Part shown: in pieces, positions 1 through 6,392 of the stretch
Layout of the letters: the number at the start of each line of letters is the position of its first letter
How positions within the stretch are numbered: position 1 is the stretch's first letter
From: Candidatus Gerdarchaeota archaeon
Lineage (GTDB): Archaea; Asgardarchaeota; Heimdallarchaeia; JABLTI01
NCBI GenBank assembly: GCA_016840945.1
Contig: JAEORJ010000411.1
Coordinates: 1 to 7,100 of the forward strand
DNA: 7,100 bases
Reading direction: 5' to 3'
Notes under the pieces: generated by a model
What the model was told of the DNA's origin: nothing
Databases searched by the model: none
Seen by the model: the letters and a program-made list of their open reading frames with translations, nothing else
Position numbers and translations under genes: made by a program

Positions 1-557
1 ATGGAGGAGGAGTTATCAAAATGTCCATGAATATGTTTATCGATAAATGCATTATTTGTAAATTGCTCATACACAAAGGTGTCATTACTTAAGTAAATAC
101 ACGCATCACTGAATGTTGTTGGTTCTATAAAAAATTGATTAAACATTACTGGACCTTTTTCAATTTCTACCTGGTTCCATGGTGAAAGAGAAGCTTGAGC
201 TTTTAACATTGGATATTGCATAAGAAAAAACCAACTGACCAATTCTAGTGAAGTGTCATATGCTTCGATTGTTGCTGAATCTACACTTATTGCGTAGGTA
301 ATATTTTGTGGATTGACCATTCTTGTTTTTGTTACTATTTGGGTTGTTAAATTGTATGAAGTCCCTTCGAAATTAAAGCCAAATCCCTCTCCTGTATTTA
401 CTCCTTGGGTAATATGCCAATAAGAATTAATGACATCATAAGTATAGGTGGCACCAGTTGGAATATTAAAATCACTTCGAATAGGAGGAATATGATTGTA
501 TGAGAAAAATAACAGTATGAAAAGAGGTATAAAACTCAACGATTGTTTTTTCAACAT
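1..557 (-). CDS. Secreted protein of unknown function, N-terminal part (gene runs off the left edge)
   Basis: About 185 codons stay open from the ATG at 557 to the window edge. The product starts MLKKQSLSFIPLFILLFF, a short positive N-terminus followed by a hydrophobic stretch to about residue 19, which reads as a signal peptide or N-terminal anchor. What follows looks extracellular and beta-rich: FNIPTGATYTYDV near residues 30-41, GEGFGFNFEG near 56-65, and sequons such as NLT, NIT and NDT. The start is well fixed, because an in-frame TAA lies directly before the ATG and a GGAGGG purine block lies 3 bases upstream. A TTG at codon 2 has a more usual spacing of 6 bases and is a possible alternative. 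I do not recognise a domain. Similar 'PxGxxYTYDV' openings occur in uncharacterised secreted proteins of Asgard archaea, but that is from memory and gives no function. The C-terminus lies outside the window. Confidence 0.8.
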   Translation of the reverse strand, partial: MLKKQSLSFIPLFILLFFSYNHIPPIRSDFNIPTGATYTYDVINSYWHITQGVNTGEGFGFNFEGTSYNLTTQIVTKTRMVNPQNITYAISVDSATIEAYDTSLELVSWFFLMQYPMLKAQASLSPWNQVEIEKGPVMFNQFFIEPTTFSDACIYLSNDTFVYEQFTNNAFIDKHIHGHFDNSSS

Positions 558-560
558 TTA

Positions 561-566
561 CCCTCC
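561..566 (-). promoter_or_regulatory. Shine-Dalgarno-like GGAGGG before the left-edge secreted gene
   Basis: Read on the minus strand, GGAGGG is followed by TAA and then the ATG at 557. It complements the CCUCC core of the 16S rRNA 3' end. The spacing to the ATG is only 3 bases, short for a working site, but it is 6 bases to the TTG at codon 2. The site supports initiation here without settling which of the two codons is used. Confidence 0.5.
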
Positions 567-691
567 AAATAGAGTATGAATTGATCTAAAATAACTTTTT
601 TCCTTTAAGTTGAAAATAAATTACTAAGCATTAATTGATAGAAAAATGATGATTCACTTTTTAAGGTTTTAAAATCACTTATGGAAATTAA

Positions 692-714
692 GCGAAATAA
701 AAGAGCAAAACCTC
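692..714 (-). terminator. T-rich tract after the HEAT-repeat gene (possible archaeal terminator)
   Basis: On the minus strand this reads as clustered T runs (TTTT and TTTTATTT with short interruptions), about 20-40 bases beyond the dispersed element copy at 731-770. Archaeal RNA polymerase can terminate at T-rich tracts without a hairpin, so this is a plausible 3' end for the HEAT-repeat transcript. The rest of the 265-base spacer shows no gene or RNA that I can recognise. Confidence 0.3.
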
Positions 715-730
715 AAACTAATTTAAGCAA

Positions 731-770
731 CAGGTTACACACCTCTTCTTGAAGATCCAGCAATCCAGAT
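731..770 (-). repeat. Dispersed 3'-flank element, copy 1
   Basis: One of five related 40-base segments found after stop codons in this window. Read on the plus strand it carries the blocks CAGGT, ACAC, TCTTCTTGAA and AATCCAGAT. Over a 32-base core starting at ACAC, an ungapped hand alignment with copy 3 (4530-4569) gives 23 identities. It lies 53 bases beyond the stop of the HEAT-repeat gene and about 175 bases before the next gene's start. It has no open frame, and no stem is conserved between copies. Confidence 0.65.
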
Positions 771-822
771 CAATAAAAAACATGTATTTATGGTTAGCAT
801 TTGGAGTATTAATCAAAATAAG

Positions 823-1836
823 TCACTTCAAAAGAAGAATATCTTTCTGGATTTGCAAATACTTTATGATTTGTTCTCGTTGAATTAGTTTATAATCTGA
901 GTCATAAAGATAATAATTTTCATCAAAGAATTGTAAGAGCTCATCAAAATAATTATTTCTGTCAAGAAAAGCAAATATCTCGAGAAAAATAATAGTGTTC
1001 TTATGAGGTTCTTCGTCAACTTCTTGAGAATAGAAGGTAAGCAATTCAGTAACATTCGTTTTCTTAATTAACTCCAAGCATTTTAGGAAATGAGATGATT
1101 TTTGATAATTTATATGTATACGTGTAGGATGAAGAGAGAAGTAGCCATGTTCACGAGCATATCGTTTTCTAAAATTAATTTTTACTTTTTGTTTACGAAT
1201 GATATTTAAAACATCATCATCTAATGTGAAAATTTTTTTCTTAACAAGATAATCATAAAGGCTCAAATACAGCTTGCCATGTGCTTCATCTCCAAAATCA
1301 AAGATTTTATCCAGAAGATATTTACCTTTACGCTTATAAGTTGCTATTAAATCAGCCATTTCAGTAAAAGTCATTTTTTTGGTTAAATATTTATTATACG
1401 CATCAGATAATACAATAGTTATTTGATACTCTTGGTAGCTTCTCTTAATACGTCTAATAGCCCACTGAGCTTTTTCTTGAACTTCTTGGCATTCATCCTT
1501 CAGCAATTTCCTTAAATCATCAATCGCATCTATACCATTAAGGTCCAATCGACCAAGATATCGAACAGCTTCATATCTAACAGTAGAATCCTTATCTTCG
1601 GTGGCTTTGATTAAATCAAGCAGTGTTGGTTTGCCTATTCTTCCAAAAATTTTAACAGCTAGTAATTTTGATGCTATTGATTTTTCCTGAAATAATTCTC
1701 TAATATAAGGTAATGCAGGTTCACCTATTCGTGCTAAAGCATAAATAATATCGCTTTGAGCATTTTTATCGTTTAATGTTTTGATCAATTCCTTTATGAT
1801 TTCCTCTTCAGGAATAACCTCTTCTTCTTTTGGCAT
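823..1836 (-). CDS. HEAT-repeat protein with an unrecognised C-terminal half
   Basis: A soluble, highly charged protein of 337 residues from the ATG at 1836. An in-frame GTG at 1863 would add nine residues (MKQTYLWVI). I prefer the ATG because the protein then opens with the hydrophilic MPKEEEVIPEEE, typical of HEAT proteins. Neither start has a clear ribosome site. Numbered from the ATG, residues about 13-132 hold three to four HEAT-type helical hairpins, with the recurring pattern of hydrophobic positions, 'ALARIGEPALPYI', 'IFGRIGKPTLLDLI' and 'DSTVRYEAVRYLGRL'. The last 200 residues are helical, rich in Lys, Tyr and Phe, and unlike any family I recognise. HEAT repeats form curved solenoids that bind proteins and have no catalytic role by themselves, so a scaffold or adaptor role is likely and the partner is unknown. 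There is no signal peptide or membrane segment. The gene stands alone, with spacers of about 200-265 bases on both sides. Confidence 0.85.
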   Translation of the reverse strand: MPKEEEVIPEEEIIKELIKTLNDKNAQSDIIYALARIGEPALPYIRELFQEKSIASKLLAVKIFGRIGKPTLLDLIKATEDKDSTVRYEAVRYLGRLDLNGIDAIDDLRKLLKDECQEVQEKAQWAIRRIKRSYQEYQITIVLSDAYNKYLTKKMTFTEMADLIATYKRKGKYLLDKIFDFGDEAHGKLYLSLYDYLVKKKIFTLDDDVLNIIRKQKVKINFRKRYAREHGYFSLHPTRIHINYQKSSHFLKCLELIKKTNVTELLTFYSQEVDEEPHKNTIIFLEIFAFLDRNNYFDELLQFFDENYYLYDSDYKLIQREQIIKYLQIQKDILLLK

Positions 1837-1950
1837 TATAACCCATAAGTAGGTCTGCTTCACAAATCATAAGGGTTGTGATAAAAAGAAAAGCAGAACA
1901 GAACCAATACTTCTTCAAAGTAGATAATAAACCTTACCAAAACCATTCAT

Positions 1951-1974
1951 CTAAAAGCAAAAGTAAAAACATAA
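1951..1974 (-). terminator. T-rich tract after the NosD-like gene (possible archaeal terminator)
   Basis: On the minus strand this is TTATG followed by three T runs separated by one or two bases. It starts 15 bases beyond dispersed element copy 2 and about 100 bases after the stop of the beta-helix gene. T-rich runs without a stem are the usual look of archaeal intrinsic terminators. The call rests on composition and position alone. Confidence 0.3.
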
Positions 1975-1988
1975 TCTATTGATGTAAT

Positions 1989-2026
1989 AGGATCCACACT
2001 TCTTTATATTCAAGGAATCTCATAAA
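1989..2026 (-). repeat. Dispersed 3'-flank element, copy 2 (most diverged)
   Basis: Read on the plus strand it holds AGGATC, CACACTTCTT and then TTCAAGGAATCTCA. The CACACTTCTT block matches copy 3 exactly, and the TTCAAGG block matches copy 4. The remainder is diverged and needs a small shift to align, so this is the weakest of the five copies. Its place, 46 bases after the NosD-like stop codon, fits the other copies and is part of the reason to accept it. Confidence 0.45.
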
Positions 2027-2071
2027 GATATGAAATTTTGAAACGAGCAATTTTTTTTAATTAATTAAATT

Positions 2072-4339
2072 TCAAATAACTACAGGATATTGTAATGGGT
2101 GAGGATCAATAGTGTTAGCATAACCACCTATACGGTAAGTACCATACCCAATCCAATCTGACCAGTAATTACCTTCTGCTGTGGTAGTATCATACCATTG
2201 ATTGAATACTCCAAAATCATATGCTTGGTAAGCATCGCCAATATTATTATTAATGAAATTGTTATGATGAATTATGTTAAAAGAACCTTCTGTTATAGAT
2301 ATTGCTCGTTCAGTATTTTCCTTAAAGATATTAAATTTAATAATAGTTGAATTAGAATTATGTATCCAAATACCACCAGTATTATAAAATAACGTGTTAT
2401 TTGATATAACAATATTGTTACATGGACCTGATATAATAATACCCCAGTATGAATAATAATAAATTTTATTAAATTTGATTTCAACATTGAAAGAATTATA
2501 AATTTCTATACCAACACTACCCTTACTAAGTGTATTATTATCGATTGTAATAAAAGAACTATTTATAATTGCCACCCTTCCAACATTATTTTTGCATACG
2601 TTATTCTTTAATAATATTTGAGAACAGTTAAAAAGATAAAGAATAGTATCTTTTAAATTTGTACAAGTATTGTTTATTATTCTGATATTATCTGTATTTA
2701 AAATAAAAATACCATAGGTGTTATTGGTAATAATATTTTTAGTTATAGTAATATTCGTAGAATCCTTAACATAAATTGGGCATGATTTATCAACCATGAT
2801 GCGATTATTTTCAATCACAATATTTGTACAATAAAGAATAACTATGCTATTGGTAGTATCATAAAAGTCATAATTTCTAATGATGATATTAGAGCAATTA
2901 ATTAAAATAAGTTGACCATAGATAGATTCTGAAACTAATGGATAACTATTATCAACAAAATAACCAATTTGTTTACCGTTCATAGTATTGTTTTCAATTA
3001 TAAAAGTTAAACAAGTAGTGTATTTTATATAGGTAAAATCTAGCCCACATCCATTAAAGATATTATTTGTAATAGTAATATTAATTGGAGAATAGGCAAG
3101 ACTTATCGCTGATCTTACCCTAATACCACTATCATCAATAACAAAAGTATTATTCGTTATAAGATAATTGTAACCATTACTTGTTTCTATACCAATTCTA
3201 TTATTAATAAAAGAATTATTAATTATGGTTGTATTAATTGGTGATGTAAACGGAACAGAAACTGCACTACCAATATTTTCAATAAAAGAATTACCTTTTA
3301 TATAGGTATTAAAACAACCTAAAATTTGCACCCCATAACAACCATAATCAAATGTATTATCAATAATTGAAGTATTGTAAGATTCATACAGAGAAATTCC
3401 TTGATTGTATTTGAAAAAATAATTATTTGTTAATATAATATCATTTGTGTGTAGTATAGACACACAATAAGATCGAAAATTATTATTAAATGAGCTATTA
3501 TTTATGGTAATAGAAAGTGAATTTACCAGATATATATCAATTGTATTGTTGTAAAACTCATTTTTTATGAATATTGAATTTAAAGAATTTTCAATAAAAA
3601 TCCCATAACCTCTGTTATTTTGAATTTGGTTATTATCTATAAAATCATTTTGAGATGAATCCAAAAAGATACCCGTTTGTGAGCAATAAAAACAGTTATT
3701 CTTTGTCAAGTTATTATACAAAGATGTTTTGATATTTATTCCATCTTTATTATTATAGCACAAATTATTAGCTATTGTGTTATTGAAAGAATTATCTAAG
3801 GTAATTCCAAAAACATTGTTTAAGCAACAATTATCTTCAATTATGGAATTAGCTGTTGAATTTAATAAAATACCATATTTATTCCCTGAACAATAATTGT
3901 TTTTTAACAGGATATTGTAGGATTCAATTATATTGATTCCACATTTGATATTATTGTAACATTCATTATGATAAATTCTTGCAGTGCCATTTGCTATATT
4001 CTCAATAAAAAGACCATTGGTTTGCGCTTTAAGATAACAATTTTGAATAACAAAAAATTTAGAAGTATTACAGATGTGAATGGCGTAATTATTTGATGTT
4101 AAAATAGTATAATTTTCAATAATATATGGATCGACTTTTGTTCCTTGACCGGGAAAATCGTAATTAGTAAAATCATAATCATTTGTAATTTCTATCATCA
4201 AAATAGAAGGTTCTTCAACATGATTATAATTCTGTATGATAAAAGGAATAATGATCGCCAAACTGATCATTCCAAAAATACTAACAACAGTAACCCATTT
4301 TTTTCCTCTAACCTTAACATTTGACAAATTCAACACCAT
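2072..4339 (-). CDS. NosD-like right-handed parallel beta-helix protein, membrane-anchored
   Basis: A 755-residue surface protein. Residues 1-15 are basic (KVRGKK), residues 16-35 form one hydrophobic segment, and the rest should be outside the cell. FPGQGTKVDPYIIEN at 62-76 is the usual entry motif of archaeal NosD-type proteins. From about 80 to 700 the chain is a long run of coils of about 22-24 residues with the PbH1 pattern NNxIxxNxxGIxL, giving asparagine ladders and many N-x-S/T sequons. The end carries the matching exit block GNYWSDW (723-729) and a 'DPHPL' tail. The fold is that of carbohydrate-acting or adhesive beta-helix proteins. The family name comes from copper-site assembly of nitrous oxide reductase, but no nos genes are near, so a copper role is not supported. 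No second membrane segment or sorting domain is seen at the C-terminus. Cysteines recur every 22-23 residues between 127 and 216. A TATA-like box 26 bases before the ATG suggests a leaderless message. Confidence 0.9.
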   Translation of the reverse strand: MVLNLSNVKVRGKKWVTVVSIFGMISLAIIIPFIIQNYNHVEEPSILMIEITNDYDFTNYDFPGQGTKVDPYIIENYTILTSNNYAIHICNTSKFFVIQNCYLKAQTNGLFIENIANGTARIYHNECYNNIKCGINIIESYNILLKNNYCSGNKYGILLNSTANSIIEDNCCLNNVFGITLDNSFNNTIANNLCYNNKDGINIKTSLYNNLTKNNCFYCSQTGIFLDSSQNDFIDNNQIQNNRGYGIFIENSLNSIFIKNEFYNNTIDIYLVNSLSITINNSSFNNNFRSYCVSILHTNDIILTNNYFFKYNQGISLYESYNTSIIDNTFDYGCYGVQILGCFNTYIKGNSFIENIGSAVSVPFTSPINTTIINNSFINNRIGIETSNGYNYLITNNTFVIDDSGIRVRSAISLAYSPINITITNNIFNGCGLDFTYIKYTTCLTFIIENNTMNGKQIGYFVDNSYPLVSESIYGQLILINCSNIIIRNYDFYDTTNSIVILYCTNIVIENNRIMVDKSCPIYVKDSTNITITKNIITNNTYGIFILNTDNIRIINNTCTNLKDTILYLFNCSQILLKNNVCKNNVGRVAIINSSFITIDNNTLSKGSVGIEIYNSFNVEIKFNKIYYYSYWGIIISGPCNNIVISNNTLFYNTGGIWIHNSNSTIIKFNIFKENTERAISITEGSFNIIHHNNFINNNIGDAYQAYDFGVFNQWYDTTTAEGNYWSDWIGYGTYRIGGYANTIDPHPLQYPVVI

Positions 4340-4360
4340 TTTATACTATGACACTATTTA

Positions 4361-4370
4361 ATTTAAAAAA
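4361..4370 (-). promoter_or_regulatory. TATA-like box before the NosD-like gene
   Basis: Minus strand TTTTTTAAAT, preceded by the purine-rich GTGGGA where a BRE would sit. Its centre is about 26 bases before the ATG at 4339, the distance at which archaeal polymerase starts. The transcript would begin at or next to the start codon (leaderless), which agrees with the lack of a ribosome site. AT-rich spacers give such matches by chance, so confidence is moderate. Confidence 0.45.
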
Positions 4371-4529
4371 TCCCACATAAAAGTTTAGAAACTGTTTTGA
4401 ACTAATTTAGGATTAGATTATGTTAAAACAACATTACCATTTATAGGCTAGAAATAAATTTCAAGTTAACTCATATATAAATAAAACAAATGACTTTAAA
4501 AATATCTAATTTTTTATGAAATTGATACT

Positions 4530-4569
4530 AAAGTCAAACACTTCTTCTTGAAAGCTCAGAAGTCTAGTT
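4530..4569 (-). repeat. Dispersed 3'-flank element, copy 3
   Basis: The best reference copy. Read on the plus strand it has AAGTCAAACAC, then TTCTTCTTGAAAG, then CAGAAGTCTAGTT. Ungapped over a 32-base core it shares 23 bases with copy 1, 23 with copy 5 and 20 with copy 4, by hand count. It lies 45 bases after the stop of the lectin-like gene and 190 bases before the NosD-like start. Only this copy can fold a 6-bp stem (ACTTCT at 4540-4545 with AGAAGT at 4558-4563), and the pairing is not kept in the others. Confidence 0.65.
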
Positions 4570-4614
4570 GGGAAATAGTCTAATTAAATTATAAATATCT
4601 ATAAGCAGATATTT

Positions 4615-5565
4615 CTAATTTTCTTTTTCAAGAGCCCAGGAATAACTTGCATCAGTAGTAGTGGTTTCTTCATTATGACTCAAGTGATTGGTGTTTCTTT
4701 TTCTAATTTGAACAATTGAAATTGTGATTATACCACCAATTAAAGTAGTTGAACCAACACTAACCCAAACCCATGTGTTTGGATTTTGTGAATTTAGTGT
4801 TGGATGGCTACTATTATCATAATAGAGAGTTGCATTTAAAGAAGTAAATTTCACATTAGTGGTAGAAGCAAAATGAGGATTAGACACACACATTATTGCA
4901 ATATAGTTCAAAGGTCTTGTAAGACCAGAAGTCCATTTATAGCTAAAATAAACTGCAGCTCCTTTTTTTATATAGCAATTAAGGATTCCATTTGACCGTT
5001 TAAGTTGAAGCGTTAAGGTATCACTTGAGTATATGTTATATTCATCGGTTATTTGTTTATCTTTTACCCCATATGGATAACCGCTAATTAAATATACTCC
5101 TCCTTCTAGAGCCCATGGATCATATATACCACAAAGACCAATTTTTTGAGAATCATGAAAGAATGCATCTGAATGATTTGCATTGTAGGTACCATCTTCG
5201 TGATAATAACTACCTACGATAAGTTTTGCATCTTTTAGCATTGAATATGAATATGAATAACCATAATCTAAGGTAACTGTAATATTAAAATCTTGATAAT
5301 TTCTGGTCTCATTAGGATGTAGTATGTATATATCATAAATGCTTGCATCTATTGACTCATCATGACTCCAACTAAAATTAATCCACTCAGATGATTGTAT
5401 GCTTTGTATATAAGATGTATCAACAGCTAATTCAAAATTCGTGAATTCAGTTATTTGTTCCATAAAAGCTGATTCTGAATTAATTGCTCGTACATGATTA
5501 ATTAAATTACCATTGATACCTAACACGAGTAGGAAAAGGGAGAGAAATAATGTTAATCTCTTCAC
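4615..5565 (-). CDS. Exported single-pass membrane protein with a lectin-like beta-sandwich ectodomain
   Basis: 316 residues from a GTG at 5565. An in-frame TAA five codons upstream leaves no longer start. Residues 1-27 are a clear signal peptide (MKRL, a leucine-rich core, and cleavage probable after VRA at 27). The ectodomain is beta-rich, and residues about 175-248 (SDTLTLQLKR, the Tyr/Phe strands after it, then NVKFTSLNATLYY) resemble the back half of a concanavalin A or LamG-type jelly roll. This is a fold guess without catalytic residues to cite. Six sequons are visible at N63, N85, N94, N130, N244 and N251. Residues 265-287 form one membrane segment followed by RKR at 288-290 and a 26-residue tail rich in Thr, Glu and Asn, so the topology is type I with the tail inside. 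It lies upstream of the beta-helix gene in the same orientation, but a 275-base spacer suggests separate transcripts. A role in the cell surface is likely; its ligand is unknown. Confidence 0.85.
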   Translation of the reverse strand: MKRLTLFLSLFLLVLGINGNLINHVRAINSESAFMEQITEFTNFELAVDTSYIQSIQSSEWINFSWSHDESIDASIYDIYILHPNETRNYQDFNITVTLDYGYSYSYSMLKDAKLIVGSYYHEDGTYNANHSDAFFHDSQKIGLCGIYDPWALEGGVYLISGYPYGVKDKQITDEYNIYSSDTLTLQLKRSNGILNCYIKKGAAVYFSYKWTSGLTRPLNYIAIMCVSNPHFASTTNVKFTSLNATLYYDNSSHPTLNSQNPNTWVWVSVGSTTLIGGIITISIVQIRKRNTNHLSHNEETTTTDASYSWALEKEN

Positions 5566-5600
5566 TATTAAACACCATTACACAAAGTAAACTTCTAACT

Positions 5601-5610
5601 AATTAAAAAT
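5601..5610 (-). promoter_or_regulatory. Possible TATA-like box before the lectin-like gene
   Basis: Minus strand ATTTTTAATT, centred about 40 bases before the GTG start at 5565. A start site 26 bases on would leave a leader of roughly 14 bases without a ribosome site. A second AT-rich stretch at 5618-5630 could serve instead, so this assignment is weak. Confidence 0.3.
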
Positions 5611-5617
5611 TATGTTC

Positions 5618-5624
5618 AAAAAAA
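5618..5624 (-). terminator. T7 tract after the toxin gene (possible terminator)
   Basis: Seven consecutive T on the minus strand, 22-28 bases beyond dispersed element copy 4 and about 90 bases after the toxin stop codon. It fits a hairpin-free archaeal terminator for the toxin-antitoxin transcript. It may also belong to the promoter of the following gene. Confidence 0.3.
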
Positions 5625-5645
5625 TATTTATGAAAGATGATACTT

Positions 5646-5685
5646 CAGGTCTCACACATCTACTTTCAAGGCTAGCTGACCAATT
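5646..5685 (-). repeat. Dispersed 3'-flank element, copy 4
   Basis: Read on the plus strand it shows CAGGTCTCACAC, ATCTACTTTCAAGG and GACCAATT. It shares about 20 of 32 core bases with copy 3 and keeps the outer CAGGT and CCAATT ends of copies 1 and 5. It begins 27 bases after the toxin stop codon, the closest of the set, and lies 81 bases before the GTG of the next gene. Confidence 0.6.
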
Positions 5686-5712
5686 AAGGAAAGACACACT
5701 GGAATGATGATT

Positions 5713-6078
5713 TTACACACAATCCCAACGTATAGCAATATTATCAAATTCAACTAGTAAAACCTTTTTTGTACAATCTTCAAGTTTATAACTATCAAGG
5801 AAATTAGACATAAGTTTAGTCACAGCTGTTTTACCTTGAGAAGATGGTCGAAGAATGATAATACCATAAAGTGAATCCAGAGGATGCATAATCGGATTAT
5901 TAAAATCATTATCAAGTGAAATAAGAATTCTCCGTTCTTCAAGACATAATTTCAGAAGTAAATGATCATCTATACCTGTTTTTCTTTCATGAAAAACACT
6001 ATCAACTTGATGATTACCTTTTGTTTCAATGAGTTTTTTCAAAGAAAACGGTATGTTCTCATCAAGTTTGAACTTCAC
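5713..6078 (-). CDS. DUF5615 PIN-like toxin of a DUF433-DUF5615 toxin-antitoxin pair
   Basis: 121 residues, normal length for the family. The N-terminus KFKLDENIP (D6, E7, N8) is the family signature, followed by DD at 37-38, SLDNDF at 54-59 (D56, D58) and GIIILRP at 72-78. These match the acidic positions of the PIN-like fold, in which clustered acids hold a metal for RNA cleavage, so the active site looks intact. By family knowledge this is the toxin half of a type II system, held inactive by the DUF433 partner. Its RNA target cannot be read from sequence. The start is GTG at 6078, 12 bases after the antitoxin stop, with an AGGTG ribosome site 7 bases upstream, so the two are co-transcribed with the antitoxin first. 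No transposase or other mobility gene is nearby, although the family moves freely between bacteria and archaea. Confidence 0.88.
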   Translation of the reverse strand: MKFKLDENIPFSLKKLIETKGNHQVDSVFHERKTGIDDHLLLKLCLEERRILISLDNDFNNPIMHPLDSLYGIIILRPSSQGKTAVTKLMSNFLDSYKLEDCTKKVLLVEFDNIAIRWDCV

Positions 6079-6085
6079 GTAATCA

Positions 6086-6090
6086 CACCT
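6086..6090 (-). promoter_or_regulatory. Shine-Dalgarno AGGTG for the toxin start
   Basis: Minus strand AGGTG immediately follows the antitoxin TGA and stands 7 bases before the toxin GTG. It pairs with the CACCU part of the archaeal 16S 3' end. It decides the toxin start at 6078 and fits the archaeal pattern in which inner cistrons use ribosome sites while first genes are leaderless. Confidence 0.6.
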
Positions 6091-6330
6091 TCAGCTCTCA
6101 GCTTTAAGAGGTATCGTTTCACCTCGTGCAAGGGAAGCAGCATATTGTAATGCTATACTCACATCTCCCTCCTTCAATGAAGGATATTCTTTGAGTATTT
6201 CCTCTTCTGTCATACCTTCTGCAACACAATCAAGAATAACTGATAACATTACTCGAGTATTTTTGATACAGACTTTTCCATGACAGATAGAGACCTTTGA
6301 TGCTATCTGAGCTTTCCAGTCATTAGTCAT
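6091..6330 (-). CDS. DUF433 antitoxin
   Basis: About 79 residues from the ATG at 6330. An in-frame GTG at 6339 would add MNV. The ATG is preferred because family members begin M-x-DW, as in MTNDWKAQI here. The protein matches DUF433 along its length: ICHGKVCIKNTRVMLSVIL, then EGMTEEEILKEYPSL, then a final helix containing ALQYAASLARGE. The middle is a helix-turn-helix-like DNA-binding unit. By family knowledge it neutralises the downstream DUF5615 PIN-like protein and probably represses its own promoter. No operator palindrome stands out in the 50 bases upstream. The C-terminal extension (TIPLKAES) is short, as is usual. A TATA-like box lies 26 bases before the GTG, or 35 before the ATG, giving a leader of 0 to 9 bases. 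Confidence 0.9.
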   Translation of the reverse strand: MTNDWKAQIASKVSICHGKVCIKNTRVMLSVILDCVAEGMTEEEILKEYPSLKEGDVSIALQYAASLARGETIPLKAES

Positions 6331-6360
6331 AACGTTCACTACTTATAATACTCTCATTTC

Positions 6361-6370
6361 TTTATAAAAA
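6361..6370 (-). promoter_or_regulatory. TATA-like box for the toxin-antitoxin operon
   Basis: Minus strand TTTTTATAAA is the best archaeal TATA match in the window. Its centre lies about 26 bases before the GTG at 6339, so transcription should begin there and leave at most a 9-base leader before the ATG at 6330. Its T run also falls 23-27 bases beyond dispersed element copy 5, where the other copies have their T tracts. Confidence 0.55.
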
Positions 6371-6392
6371 CATTCACTAGAAAACCAGAAAC

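Noticed and set aside
1902..1917. A sixth copy of the dispersed element (ATACTTCTTCAAAG)
   Set aside because: Only the short TACTTCTTC core matches. The outer blocks are missing, and it would be a second copy in one spacer.
2293..2487. A 64-codon open frame on the minus strand inside the beta-helix gene
   Set aside because: It lies wholly within the NosD-like coding frame, has low-complexity Ile/Leu-rich content and no start signal. It is a by-product of the AT-rich repeats.
2072..4339. A role of the NosD-like protein in nitrous oxide reductase copper assembly
   Set aside because: No nosZ, nosF, nosY or nosL gene is nearby. The resemblance is to the general beta-helix repeat shared by many archaeal surface proteins.
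4382..4393. Palindrome AGTTTAGAAACT before the NosD-like gene as an operator
   Set aside because: The arms are only 5 bases and AT-rich, and the site lies outside the likely TATA-start zone. Such repeats are expected by chance here.
5962..6150. A 62-codon open frame on the plus strand across the toxin-antitoxin junction
   Set aside because: It is antisense to two well-supported genes, has no ribosome site or family resemblance, and the codons fit the minus-strand genes.
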